Shown: positions 46,640 through 55,284 of the stretch, in pieces | Layout: every line of letters starts with the position of its first letter | Numbering within the stretch: position 1 is the first letter of the stretch | DNA from: an uncultured Thermoguttaceae bacterium | GTDB lineage: Bacteria > Planctomycetota > Planctomycetia > Pirellulales > Thermoguttaceae | DNA length: 64,000 nt | Reading direction: 5' to 3' | Assembly: GCA_937951625.1 (NCBI GenBank) | Contig: CALFBP010000034.1 | Span: forward strand, 37,034-101,033 | Notes under the pieces: generated by a model | The model's database searches: none | What the model was told of the DNA's origin: nothing | The model's input: only the letters and a program-made list of their open reading frames with translations | Made by a program: the position numbers and the translations under genes

Positions 46640-47017
46640 ATGCCGCTTCGCTACGTCGTTCTGCGGCACGATTCCCCGCGGGGGCTCCACTGGGATTTGA
46701 TGCTGGAACAAGGCGACGCCCTTGCTACGTGGTCGCTGGTGGAACCGCCCAGCGCCGCCGCCGTGGAGGCCACGCCCTTGCCGGACCATCGAATGGCCTA
46801 CCTGGAATATGAAGGCCCGATCTCCGATGGTCGCGGTTCCGTCAGCCGTTGGGACCGCGGCACGTATCTTTGCAAGCATTGGGAAGCGGACCAAATCGTG
46901 GCCGTATTGACCGGCGAGGTGCTCCAGGGCGAAATCATCCTGCGGCGTTCGCGTGGGAATCCCGCGCGATGGACGCTGACCTACGTGCCGTTGGCCGCAG
47001 GTCGGGCTGCGGAGTGA
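46640..47017 (+). CDS. Stand-alone LigD 3'-phosphoesterase-like protein
   Basis: The protein has 125 residues. It resembles the phosphoesterase (PE) domain of bacterial LigD, which trims 3' ends in non-homologous end joining. The family pattern HDxxxxLHWDLMLE is visible (residues 9-21), with DHRMAYLEYEG and RWDRGTY later. The classical sequence has HYDFRLE, so the Arg two residues after the Asp is replaced by Met (HWDLMLE), and activity may be reduced. No ligase or polymerase domain follows, and Ku is not in the window. Similar stand-alone proteins occur in planctomycetes. I chose the ATG at 46640. Confidence 0.7.
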   Translation: MPLRYVVLRHDSPRGLHWDLMLEQGDALATWSLVEPPSAAAVEATPLPDHRMAYLEYEGPISDGRGSVSRWDRGTYLCKHWEADQIVAVLTGEVLQGEIILRRSRGNPARWTLTYVPLAAGRAAE

Positions 47018-47064
47018 CTGCGGCGAGGGAGCGGGACGGAGCTATTTCCCAGTGCGTCGGGCCC

Positions 47065-47760
47065 TTACCGCCGCTTCGTGGTGCCAGCGATTTCGAGCTT
47101 GCCTTCGCTCAATCGCAGCGTATCGAGGTGGATCGTCAATTCGCCGTGTTTGCCCACGGAGGGGAGCGAAAACAATACGACGGGATCGCCGTCGACTTGC
47201 GAAGTGCGAGCTGGACATTCGGCTTGGGCGAGGGCCTCGGAGATGCGGTCCAAAACGAGATCGAGCGGCGCAGGAAGGGCTCCTACGCGGGCCTTGCGGA
47301 TGCGCAAACCAATTTCGTTTTGCTCCGTAAGAAACGGCTCGATCTGGAGCCACAACACAACTTGCCCCGCGATTCCCGTATTGAATCGGCAAGCCAGCGT
47401 GATTCCCTCCGAGTTGATGGCCACACGCGGCTCGACCACCGCCTCGGGAATCCAGCCGCGCGCCTCGAAGGTTGCGTCGTTCGTGGCTTCGAACTGCGAC
47501 ACGGCTAGCCAGCCGTTGATCTGCTCCGCGGTAAAGGTCTGCTGCCAGCGGCCCGCCACCTGCGCGTGACTGGCCAGTTCGACCGAGCGCATCTCCATTT
47601 CCCGGCCCAACGTCTTCTGCGTCGTGGGATCTCCCTTCAGGGCTGCCTGATAGAAATCGGGCGCTTGCCGCAATGCGCGAAGCAAGATCGCCATCGCCAG
47701 CACAGTGAGGAGCAAAACAACCGCCAACGACGCGATCGCGATTTTAAGTGATTTTCGCAA
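47065..47760 (-). CDS. Membrane-anchored protein of unknown function
   Basis: The protein has 231 residues. One N-terminal helix (about residues 7-29) anchors a periplasmic domain of about 200 residues, rich in beta strands (LACRFNTGIAGQVVLWLQIE, HGELTIHLDTLRLSEGKLEIA). I do not recognise the family. I chose a TTG start at 47760 because GAGGG lies eight bases upstream and the product then begins just before the helix. The open frame goes to 47874. The gene is divergent from the ThuA-like gene, with about 240 bp between. Confidence 0.5.
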   Translation of the reverse strand: MRKSLKIAIASLAVVLLLTVLAMAILLRALRQAPDFYQAALKGDPTTQKTLGREMEMRSVELASHAQVAGRWQQTFTAEQINGWLAVSQFEATNDATFEARGWIPEAVVEPRVAINSEGITLACRFNTGIAGQVVLWLQIEPFLTEQNEIGLRIRKARVGALPAPLDLVLDRISEALAQAECPARTSQVDGDPVVLFSLPSVGKHGELTIHLDTLRLSEGKLEIAGTTKRR

Positions 47761-48000
47761 GGGCGAAACCCTCAGAAGGGAGATGGAGATGATGTGGCAA
47801 CGGTCGCCGGATGACTCTTGCTCGATCCCGCCGACACGCTGCGGTTCGTTTTGGCGTCGCGCCAGCGTCCGCAATCCGCGCGGCTATCGGTCCGTCTGTT
47901 TAGAGGACACGTTTTGCCCTGAGTGTTGCCTATTATTCCCGGATCATCCAAAATACGGAAGTGATTTTCGAACACACGTTCGTGGAAAGGAAGGTGCCTT

Positions 48001-48870
48001 GTGAAACGTCGCGACATGTTGCTTTCGGGTGGGGCGGCCCTGCTGGGATGTTCCATCTTTCCCTGGGGGGTTGGGCAAGCGGCCAACCCGTCTCGCCAAA
48101 AGGTCCTCTATTTTACCCGCAGCGCTGGCTTCCAGCATTCCGTGGTGGCCCGACATGGCGACGCGCTGAGCTTTTCCGAGGTGGAGTTCACCAAATTGTG
48201 CGCTCGGCAAAACATCGAAGTCGTGTGTACCAAGGATGGGAGGATTTTCGATGGCGACTTGGAGCAATTCGCGGCGTTCGCATTTTACACCTCGGGCGAT
48301 CTCACCAAGCCGGTGCAAGGCCGTGATGAACCGCCCATGACCCTCGAAGGCAAGAAGCGATTTTTTGCCGCCGTGGCTGCCGGCAAGGGATTCATCGGCT
48401 TTCATGCGGCCACGGATTCTTTCCATTCCCAGGGCGATCGCGTCAGCGATTACGTGGCCATGATCGGCGGCGAGTTCCTCACGCATGGCCGTCCACAGGA
48501 GGCCGTCCAGCGTGTGGTCTCTCCCAAGTTTCCCGGCGTGGAGGGGTTAGGCGAGTCGTTCAAAATGAAAGACGAGTGGTACGCCCAGAAAAACTTCGCC
48601 AAGGATTTGCATGTCATCTTGGTTCAGGAGACGGCCGGGATGGTGGATGACTGCTACCAGCGTCCGCCGTTTCCTGCCACCTGGGCCCGCCAACACGGCC
48701 AGGGACGCGTGTTCTACACGTCGATGGGCCATTTCGAGGAAGTGTGGACCAGCGCCACCTTCCAGCAAATCGTGCTTGGCGGCCTTGCCTGGGCCCTCCG
48801 TCGTGTGGACGCCGACGTCACGCCCAACATCGACCGCGTCACGCCCCAGGCGAACGTGCTGAAAGCCTGA
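48001..48870 (+). CDS. ThuA-like domain protein, exported
   Basis: The protein has 289 residues. The leader KRRDMLLSGGAALLGCSIF is twin-arginine-like and also has a lipobox-like LLGC, so it is exported. The ThuA-like domain (glutamine amidotransferase-like fold) covers about 34-275, with VLYFTRSAGFQHS, GFIGFHAATDSF and GQGRVFYTSMGHFEEVW. These proteins are linked to trehalose or sugar metabolism in other bacteria, but their reaction is unclear. The GTG start at 48001 has GGAAGG upstream. Confidence 0.82.
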   Translation: MKRRDMLLSGGAALLGCSIFPWGVGQAANPSRQKVLYFTRSAGFQHSVVARHGDALSFSEVEFTKLCARQNIEVVCTKDGRIFDGDLEQFAAFAFYTSGDLTKPVQGRDEPPMTLEGKKRFFAAVAAGKGFIGFHAATDSFHSQGDRVSDYVAMIGGEFLTHGRPQEAVQRVVSPKFPGVEGLGESFKMKDEWYAQKNFAKDLHVILVQETAGMVDDCYQRPPFPATWARQHGQGRVFYTSMGHFEEVWTSATFQQIVLGGLAWALRRVDADVTPNIDRVTPQANVLKA

Positions 48871-48899
48871 GCCCAAGGTTGCCGGGGCAAGCATCGCCT

Positions 48900-49655
48900 T
48901 CACAGCTTGCCAACCGGGGCTAAATAAATCGTGAATTCGTCGCGGCCGTCCACGCGCAACAGGCGATCCATGGCCTCTTGATGGTAAGCCGCGATCGCGC
49001 ATGTACCTGCGCCGATCGCCTCGCAGGCCAGGTAGAGATTCTGGCACACGTGGCCGGCATCGAGAAGGATGACCTTGTGGGCCGCCAGGCCGTAGCGCCA
49101 TTCCATGCGATACGGCACAGCGGTCCAGCAGAACACGGCCGCCGCTCGGGCAACGAACCACTGGCCCAACGCAGCCTCGGCCAGCTTGCGTCCCGGGTTC
49201 GCTTCCTGGAACTCGAACAGTAATTGATGTTCCAGCGGTAGATAGCGGTAAAACCCGGTTTCCAGCCCCTCGACGTTCAACGCCGCCAGATAGGTCTCCA
49301 AGGCGTGCCGCGCTCCGGCCGAGGGAACGGTGCGAAGCGCTGTACCGCGCTCCAGCACCTCGCGAACCCCTTGCGTGGCCCAAAGCAAAAACGCCAGCTC
49401 ATCCACCGAAAGCGGCTTCCGGCTGAAATCCCGGCGGCTTTGCCGCTGGCGGATCGCCTGCTCGACCGCCAGGGGAGCAACCTCGCGCCACTGGCCAGGG
49501 CGGGGAAGATCGATCCGCCGGGCCTCGGGCGGAAAGGGTTTTTCGATCGGCGGAGGCGGTACGCCGCGAGATTGATCCGTCTGCGAAAAATCAATCGTCA
49601 AGCGGATCGAGTCTTTCAAGAAGTAGCGGTATTGCTCCAAAGGCGAAAGCGACAT
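48900..49655 (-). CDS. SagB/ThcOx-type nitroreductase
   Basis: The protein has 251 residues and is a FMN-dependent nitroreductase-fold oxidoreductase. Visible marks are RQSRRDFSRKPLSVDELAFLL, PSAGARHALETYLA, and HVCQNLYLACEAIGAGTCAI. These match the SagB/ThcOx subfamily, some of which oxidise azoline rings in peptide natural products. No partner maturase or precursor peptide is nearby, so a RiPP role is not supported and a general oxidoreductase role is as likely. I chose the ATG at 49655. Confidence 0.82.
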   Translation of the reverse strand: MSLSPLEQYRYFLKDSIRLTIDFSQTDQSRGVPPPPIEKPFPPEARRIDLPRPGQWREVAPLAVEQAIRQRQSRRDFSRKPLSVDELAFLLWATQGVREVLERGTALRTVPSAGARHALETYLAALNVEGLETGFYRYLPLEHQLLFEFQEANPGRKLAEAALGQWFVARAAAVFCWTAVPYRMEWRYGLAAHKVILLDAGHVCQNLYLACEAIGAGTCAIAAYHQEAMDRLLRVDGRDEFTIYLAPVGKL

Positions 49656-49846
49656 GACCATTGCTCCGGCGCGCAACACCATGGCGGCAGAACCGCCGGC
49701 CAACGGGCAGGGATTCCCACCGCCTTGGGAATTATCCTACGCGGCGATCCCAGGGCAGGGAAAGTCCCCGCTCAGCATCAAGCGGGCAGAGACGCCTTCC
49801 TTGGTCTCGATCCCCGCCGTCCGGTTTCCAGGCGAACGATGCGACT

Positions 49847-52729
49847 TTACTTGGTCCGCGTCGTTTCTTGATTGGGCGAGGATTGCTTTTGGGCGACGCG
49901 GCCAGGGCTAAGCGCAGCGCCGATCCAGCCGTCTTCCATCACCCATTGGGTGAATACAAGGTCCTGAAGACGCGGTTCGTTGACGATTTGGCGGGGCACG
50001 ATCGACAGCGGCCGATCCTTGGAAAACGTCTTGCCGAACACCCCGCGCAAGGCGATTTGCGACCGCATGTTGAGGCGGCTGCCCATCAATTGGATCACGT
50101 CCTCGCGGACCAATTCCACGTTGCGGCCTTGCACCCGCGGCCGAAGGAAGACGCGGACCTGAAAGTCTTCCCAGGCATGGGGCGGCTTGGCGAGTCGGGC
50201 CACGGCCAGGTTGAGGATCAACTGACCATCGCGGCAGGCCACGCGGACCGCGTCGCGCGGGGCGAAGGCGATGGTCACGTCGTCGTTTTCCGTGTCCACC
50301 TGGAGCAGATCGCCGCATTGCAGCCGATTGGCGATTCGGGCCCGAAGCTGGGGAAGCGTCAGCGTGGCCCCGTTCAACCCGACTTGCTCCAACAGATTGT
50401 TGATCGCCGATTCGTGGATCTGGAAGCTCACCGCGCTGTCGGCGGGGGCTTGGGGACGCGGCGTGTGGCTGCCCAACTGCCAATCCGTGGCCACGCGGAG
50501 CCGCATCGCGATCCGGCGATCGGAGGTCTCCGCGCTGACCAGCGTAGGCCCGAGCGACAACTCCGCCAAGGGGTCGAGCACGGCCGATCGAATCCGCTCG
50601 GCGGCGGTTCCCAATCGGGCTTCAGTCTCTTGATCGATCTGCCATTGGGCCCGGGCCGCGATCTTCTGTTCCACCTCCGAGCGGATCTGGCACCGTTTCT
50701 GCTCGTGCTGGGATCGGGCGACCTCCTGAGCCAAGGCCCCGATCAACGGCAGTTCATCGAAGTCGGTCGCCAAGCCACGAAGCGTCGACTCGTTGTTCAC
50801 CGCGACCTGGGCAGGGTGAATCCGTATCCCTTGCGGACCAATCTCGATTTCTTTCCATCCCTGATACACCGACTGACTGTCGTTGTAAAACGTGGCAGGC
50901 CCCGATACCGACTGGGTCGACGCCACCACCACCCCGTTGACGTCGAGAGCCAGGTGGATTTGTCCCGGGTCCGGAATCAGACGCAAGTTGACCCACGTGG
51001 CGGTCTGGCTGCTGCCGCGCACCGGCCTTCCCATTACCACGTCGTACACTTCGTTGAACTCTTTCGGCCGCTCCGGCACAAAACGATTCAGCAACTCCCC
51101 CACCACAACGAGACGGACATTGGCGTTGCGATAATACCCCTCCAACCCGAGCGCGGCAGCTTGCTTGGCCGCCGACTTGCTATGCGCCAAACGCTGGCAA
51201 AGCTCGGCCAGAACACGACTCTGCTGAGGCGATGCATCCTGTTCATACTTCTCCACGCACCGCACTAAATCCGTGAAATACACCGGCTCCGCGGCCACAC
51301 GGTGCAAATCGCGCCTCAATGCTGCCAGCGGCCCCTGCTGGAGGAAACGCCGTTGCGGCTCCTTCAGGGGGACATGCACCAGGCGATCGAGGATTCTTCG
51401 GGCAAGAAGCCGGGCCTGGCCGCTCGAAACGGTAGGGCGATCCGAGACGAGTTTGCGCAGCGTGTCGAGTTCCAAGAATCGCCGCCAGCCAGGACCCTCC
51501 GGCGAATCGTTCAACAAGCTGTCTACCTCCTCCAGCGTATCGCTTAGCGGCTGCAAATCCTCTTCGTACTTCTCCGCCCTGTCCGACTGCAAGCCGCCCG
51601 CCAGGGCAATCGGCTTCCAGAGCGCCAGCCGGCGATCCAGCGCGTAGACCGCGCGCCGCAATTGCACGGCCAACGGCCGATCGCCCAACTGCCCAGCCAA
51701 GCGGCCCCCCTGTTGGCTCAACTGTTCCAGTCGGGCCACACGTGTCAGCGCTTCCGGCGTCCCTTGGCTCAACGCCGGTCCCAGGCTGCGAACGAGCGAT
51801 TCTGCCGTGACGGCCCACTGCCGGGTCTCAGGCTCCCTAGCCAGATCGGCCAATTGATTCAACAGGGCCTCGGGAGCGGGCCAAAGGGATTCGTTAGGGG
51901 CTGGGGCGGGGCTGCGGGCGATCGACGGTTCGGCCGCCTCGGATGCCTCTGCTTCCTTGGATCTCTGGCCCAAGGGCGTTGTCGCATTGGGCACCTTTAC
52001 CCCAGCGTCCAAGAAAGGAGGTACTCCCCTGAACGCGGACGGATTCGAGCTGGGGGCCTCGCCCCGCTCGACCAATTTTTGTGGACCAAGGCCAGAAGCG
52101 TCCAATTCCCTTTGGGAAAGCTTCGGGTTGGCCTCCTGTTCGTCTGCCTTGGCTCCTCGCGGCTGTCGCGCAAGGCTAGGCCCCCTCGCCGGCAAGGTAT
52201 CTTGTTTGCCCAAAGGCTCGGTGGGGAGCACCAACTCTCGAAGTTCCTCGACGTTTTCCGGCCAGCGCCTTGTCTCGCCCTTCTTTCCAATTTGCTCCTG
52301 CGTGGGGGATTCTATTGCCGCAGATTCCAGCGATTTGGATAGCGTTTGCTCCACCGATTTCGATACGGTGTGAAAAAGGGGGGGCTGCGTCTCTGCGTGG
52401 TTTGGGTGCGCAACGGCAGTGGTCTTCACTGCTGCTGGGGCGGGAACAGAAGCCTTTTCCTCGACCGCGGCTTCGTCCAAATGCTCCTCTAACGGCAAGG
52501 GGGCATCGGGTGTGTGACTAGTCGCGTCTGCTCCACCTGCCACAAAGGCGATGGTCTGCTGAGGACTCGCCAGCGCTGGCGACTTTGGCCGGGCGGTTTG
52601 CGAAGCGCGGTTGCGAATTGCCCGCTCCCAAAGGCTAGGCGAAGTAGCACTTAGGACAAATAGGCAAACGAGGACGGATAAGAGCGGCCACGTCGGCTCA
52701 ACCGACTTTTTAGACATCCCTGCACCCAT
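49847..52729 (-). CDS. Large anchored protein of unknown function
   Basis: The protein has 960 residues. One helix near the N-terminus (about 14-32) anchors it, and the next 250 residues are Pro/Ser/Lys-rich and probably disordered. The middle has charged helices. The C-terminal 400 residues carry helices (AQEVARSQHEQKRCQIRSEV) and then beta strands (LQVDTENDDVTIAFAPRD). I do not recognise a family. The gene is divergent from the TetR-controlled RND operon, and 317 bp separate their starts. An ATG at 52717 is an alternative start. Confidence 0.5.
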   Translation of the reverse strand: MGAGMSKKSVEPTWPLLSVLVCLFVLSATSPSLWERAIRNRASQTARPKSPALASPQQTIAFVAGGADATSHTPDAPLPLEEHLDEAAVEEKASVPAPAAVKTTAVAHPNHAETQPPLFHTVSKSVEQTLSKSLESAAIESPTQEQIGKKGETRRWPENVEELRELVLPTEPLGKQDTLPARGPSLARQPRGAKADEQEANPKLSQRELDASGLGPQKLVERGEAPSSNPSAFRGVPPFLDAGVKVPNATTPLGQRSKEAEASEAAEPSIARSPAPAPNESLWPAPEALLNQLADLAREPETRQWAVTAESLVRSLGPALSQGTPEALTRVARLEQLSQQGGRLAGQLGDRPLAVQLRRAVYALDRRLALWKPIALAGGLQSDRAEKYEEDLQPLSDTLEEVDSLLNDSPEGPGWRRFLELDTLRKLVSDRPTVSSGQARLLARRILDRLVHVPLKEPQRRFLQQGPLAALRRDLHRVAAEPVYFTDLVRCVEKYEQDASPQQSRVLAELCQRLAHSKSAAKQAAALGLEGYYRNANVRLVVVGELLNRFVPERPKEFNEVYDVVMGRPVRGSSQTATWVNLRLIPDPGQIHLALDVNGVVVASTQSVSGPATFYNDSQSVYQGWKEIEIGPQGIRIHPAQVAVNNESTLRGLATDFDELPLIGALAQEVARSQHEQKRCQIRSEVEQKIAARAQWQIDQETEARLGTAAERIRSAVLDPLAELSLGPTLVSAETSDRRIAMRLRVATDWQLGSHTPRPQAPADSAVSFQIHESAINNLLEQVGLNGATLTLPQLRARIANRLQCGDLLQVDTENDDVTIAFAPRDAVRVACRDGQLILNLAVARLAKPPHAWEDFQVRVFLRPRVQGRNVELVREDVIQLMGSRLNMRSQIALRGVFGKTFSKDRPLSIVPRQIVNEPRLQDLVFTQWVMEDGWIGAALSPGRVAQKQSSPNQETTRTK

Positions 52730-52979
52730 CTAAAGAGTGGTAGACGTGACGCAATTCGGTATCCAGGCGCTCCCAAACCGCGCCGTATTTCATAGATCGG
52801 TCAACCCCCGCGACGCGCAAAACCGGAATCTTCATATTTCTGTTTTCCCCATCCTTCGGGCCGACCAGCTCGCCTAAATTTACGGATGTCCAAGAAGGAC
52901 CGCGCGAGACGCGCCAAGAAGGGTACGATTGGTAAACAACATAACCACCCAGAATGGCAGTTGTTTTTCTCACTAACCG

Positions 52980-53027
52980 TTGCCCTCCAGTTGCCTGGGA
53001 GGTATAATTATCGGACTGACTGGTCCG
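52980..53027 (+). promoter_or_regulatory. Promoter and operator of the tetR-RND operon
   Basis: TTGCCC (52980-52985), a 17-bp spacer and TATAAT (53003-53008) form a good sigma-70-type promoter. Just downstream, CGGAC (53012-53016) and GTCCG (53023-53027), with a 6-bp spacer (TGACTG), form an inverted repeat over the expected start site, 20 bp before the tetR start. A repressor bound there would block transcription, which fits TetR autoregulation. Confidence 0.65.
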
Positions 53028-53046
53028 TCATTTAATGGAATGAATC

Positions 53047-53730
53047 ATGGAATCGGTGTCGAAGCGTGGGCCCGGGCGTCCTGTGAATGTTGCGATCCGT
53101 TTGCGTCGGCAGGAAGAGATTCTCGACGCCGCGGCCAAGTTTTTTGCATCGCGAGGCTACCCAGAGGCGAACATTCAAGAGCTTGCCGACTTGTTGCAGG
53201 TCGGCAAGGGGACGATCTATCGGTATTTTCCCAGCAAAGAGAACCTGTTCCTGGCCACGGTGGACCGAATGATGCGCAAGCTGACCGAGGCGATCGATGC
53301 CGGGATCGATGCTGCCGACGATCCGGTGGAGCAGCTTGGCGGCGCGATTCGGGCGTACCTGCGGTTCTTCGCCGAACACCCAGAAGCCACTGAGTTATTG
53401 ATCCAGGAACGGGCAAATTTCAAGGACCGCAAGCAACCGACCTATTTCGTCTATCGCGAGGCCAATACGCTGCGGCGTCAGGCACGAGTCCGCGAATTGA
53501 TCCAGGCGGGCAGGTTGCGCGACATCCCTGTCGAACGCATCGGCGACGTGATTGGCGACCTGCTGTATGGCACGATGTTCACGAATTACTTCGTGGGCCG
53601 GGAGCGGCTGCCCGACGATCAGGCTGCGGACCTGCTGGATATTGTTCTCTACGGAGTGCTCTCGGAATCGGAGCGACGGGCACGGGGCGTGAAAGAGCAA
53701 GACGTTCGGCCCAACTCGGATCACGGCTGA
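53047..53730 (+). CDS. TetR-family transcriptional repressor
   Basis: The protein has 227 residues. The N-terminal HTH (about residues 22-68) has EEILDAAAKFFASRGYPEAN, VGKGTIYRYFPSKENLFL, the standard TetR pattern. The C-terminal helical domain is ligand-binding and unassigned. The gene is followed by an adaptor and an RND pump, so it is most likely the pump's regulator. A promoter with an overlapping inverted repeat lies upstream. Confidence 0.9.
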   Translation: MESVSKRGPGRPVNVAIRLRRQEEILDAAAKFFASRGYPEANIQELADLLQVGKGTIYRYFPSKENLFLATVDRMMRKLTEAIDAGIDAADDPVEQLGGAIRAYLRFFAEHPEATELLIQERANFKDRKQPTYFVYREANTLRRQARVRELIQAGRLRDIPVERIGDVIGDLLYGTMFTNYFVGRERLPDDQAADLLDIVLYGVLSESERRARGVKEQDVRPNSDHG

Positions 53731-53848
53731 CGTGGAGAACTCCCCATTGCCAGGATCCTGATTTCAAGGCAGGGGTCAGAGGCGACAAATCGATCGGGAC
53801 GCGGCATTGGCGGACTTGAGTTGGGGAGGCGATTGGTAGTCATTAGGG

Positions 53849-55225
53849 ATGAATCACACCATGAAACTGAATCAGAAGGCCGTAAAGTGGGGGATTGCCG
53901 TGATAGGTGTGGGGGCTTTGCTGACGGTGCTCGCCGCCTACAGCGGCGCGGGATTCGCTTCCCGTGACGCGGTGGCGCCCCCGGAAGCCGGAACACACCC
54001 GCCCACTGCGGAATTGAATGCCGTCCCGGTCACGATCGCGCCCATCGTCCCGCGGAAAATCCAACGTTCGGTGCAAGTGGTCGGTACGTTCTCCGGCTTT
54101 GACGAGGTGACGGTGATGGCGGAGGTTTCGGGACGGGTCGCGAAGGTGCTGCGCGAGGTGGGCGACACGGTTCGGCCCGGCGACGTGCTCCTGAAGATCG
54201 ACTCGACCGACTACGAATTGGCCGTGGAAGAGATGCGTCGGGCGTTGGAATTGGAGGCGGCGAGGATCGGCATTTCGGTCCCCCCGGACGATCAGTTCCG
54301 CGTGGACGTGATTCTCGAGAAGCTCCGCAACGAATTCGATCTGGACAAACTGCCCACCGTTGCCCGCGCGAAGGAACAAGAGGACAACGCCAAGGCCCGA
54401 TTGGAGCGGGCCAAGCAGCTTCGCGAGAGCAATGCGATCACCATGGAGGAATACGAGCAGCGGGCCACGGATTATCAGGTGGCCATGAACACGCGCATCC
54501 AAGCCCGGATGGACGCCGAAGCCGTGGTGGCCGCCATCAAGCATCGGTTGGTGCTGTTGAAGATCGCGGAGCGAAAGCTGAAGCTGACCGACGTGATCGT
54601 GCCCACGCCGACCCAGCGGGAAGGGATGCCGCGCGACGTCGAATACGTCGTGGCCGAGCGCAAAGTGACCGAGGGCGAGATGCTCAAGGATTCTCCCGGC
54701 AGCTCCACGGCCACCTTCGAGCTGGTGATGGACAAGGTGCTGAAGCTGCTTGCCGCCGTTCCGGAACGTTACGCCGGGCAAGTGCGTTTGGGCCAAAAAG
54801 CAGAAGTCCGCGTCGAGGCCTATCCCGGCCGTATCTTCGAGGGAGTCGTCAACCGCGTCAATCCCAAGGTGGACCGCTTGAGCCGCACCTTCGAAGTAGA
54901 GGTCCGCGTGGAAAACTCCAAACGGGAACTCAAGGCCGGCGGCTTCGCCAAGATCGACATCCTCACCCACGAGGATCTCGACGCTTGGACCGTCCCTCTC
55001 GAGGCCGTGGTCTCCTACGTCGGTTCCCACAAGGTGTTTGTCGTGCGAGACGGCACGGCCCATTCCGTCTTGATTACGCCTGGTCAAGAGGGACAGGGCT
55101 GGATCGAAATCGTGCGTTCCGCCAGTCCGGAACTGCGTTTAGACGACCGCGTGATCACCAGCGGGCTGGAAAAGCTGGCGGACGGGGTGCCGGTCCGCGT
55201 ACGGGAAGAGGATCGGGGAAGTTGA
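53849..55225 (+). CDS. RND efflux periplasmic adaptor (membrane fusion protein)
   Basis: The protein has 458 residues. A signal or anchor helix lies at about 13-35. The biotinyl-lipoyl domain half has MAEVSGRVAKVLREVGDTVRPGDVLLKID, then a long coiled-coil hairpin (about 125-240), then beta-barrel elements VRLGQKAEVRVEAYPG and the C-terminal membrane-proximal domain. HlyD/AcrA-type adaptors link the inner-membrane pump with an outer-membrane channel, which is not found in this window. The ATG at 53849 is used; the ATG at 53861 is an alternative. It precedes the pump gene by 59 bp. Confidence 0.9.
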   Translation: MNHTMKLNQKAVKWGIAVIGVGALLTVLAAYSGAGFASRDAVAPPEAGTHPPTAELNAVPVTIAPIVPRKIQRSVQVVGTFSGFDEVTVMAEVSGRVAKVLREVGDTVRPGDVLLKIDSTDYELAVEEMRRALELEAARIGISVPPDDQFRVDVILEKLRNEFDLDKLPTVARAKEQEDNAKARLERAKQLRESNAITMEEYEQRATDYQVAMNTRIQARMDAEAVVAAIKHRLVLLKIAERKLKLTDVIVPTPTQREGMPRDVEYVVAERKVTEGEMLKDSPGSSTATFELVMDKVLKLLAAVPERYAGQVRLGQKAEVRVEAYPGRIFEGVVNRVNPKVDRLSRTFEVEVRVENSKRELKAGGFAKIDILTHEDLDAWTVPLEAVVSYVGSHKVFVVRDGTAHSVLITPGQEGQGWIEIVRSASPELRLDDRVITSGLEKLADGVPVRVREEDRGS

Positions 55226-55284
55226 CGTTTTTCGACGACGGTCGCCAGGAACAGGCATTTCTCGATTACAGGTAATTTACTCCT

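Noticed and set aside
49661..51268. A 535-residue + strand frame over the large anchored protein
   Set aside because: It has His/Arg/Gly-rich composition and no domain. The opposite frame has an N-terminal helix and a sensible composition.
52710..52973. An 87-residue - strand frame in the divergent gap before tetR
   Set aside because: It overlaps the start of the anchored protein gene, has no ribosome-binding site and no recognised family. It remains possible but is unsupported.
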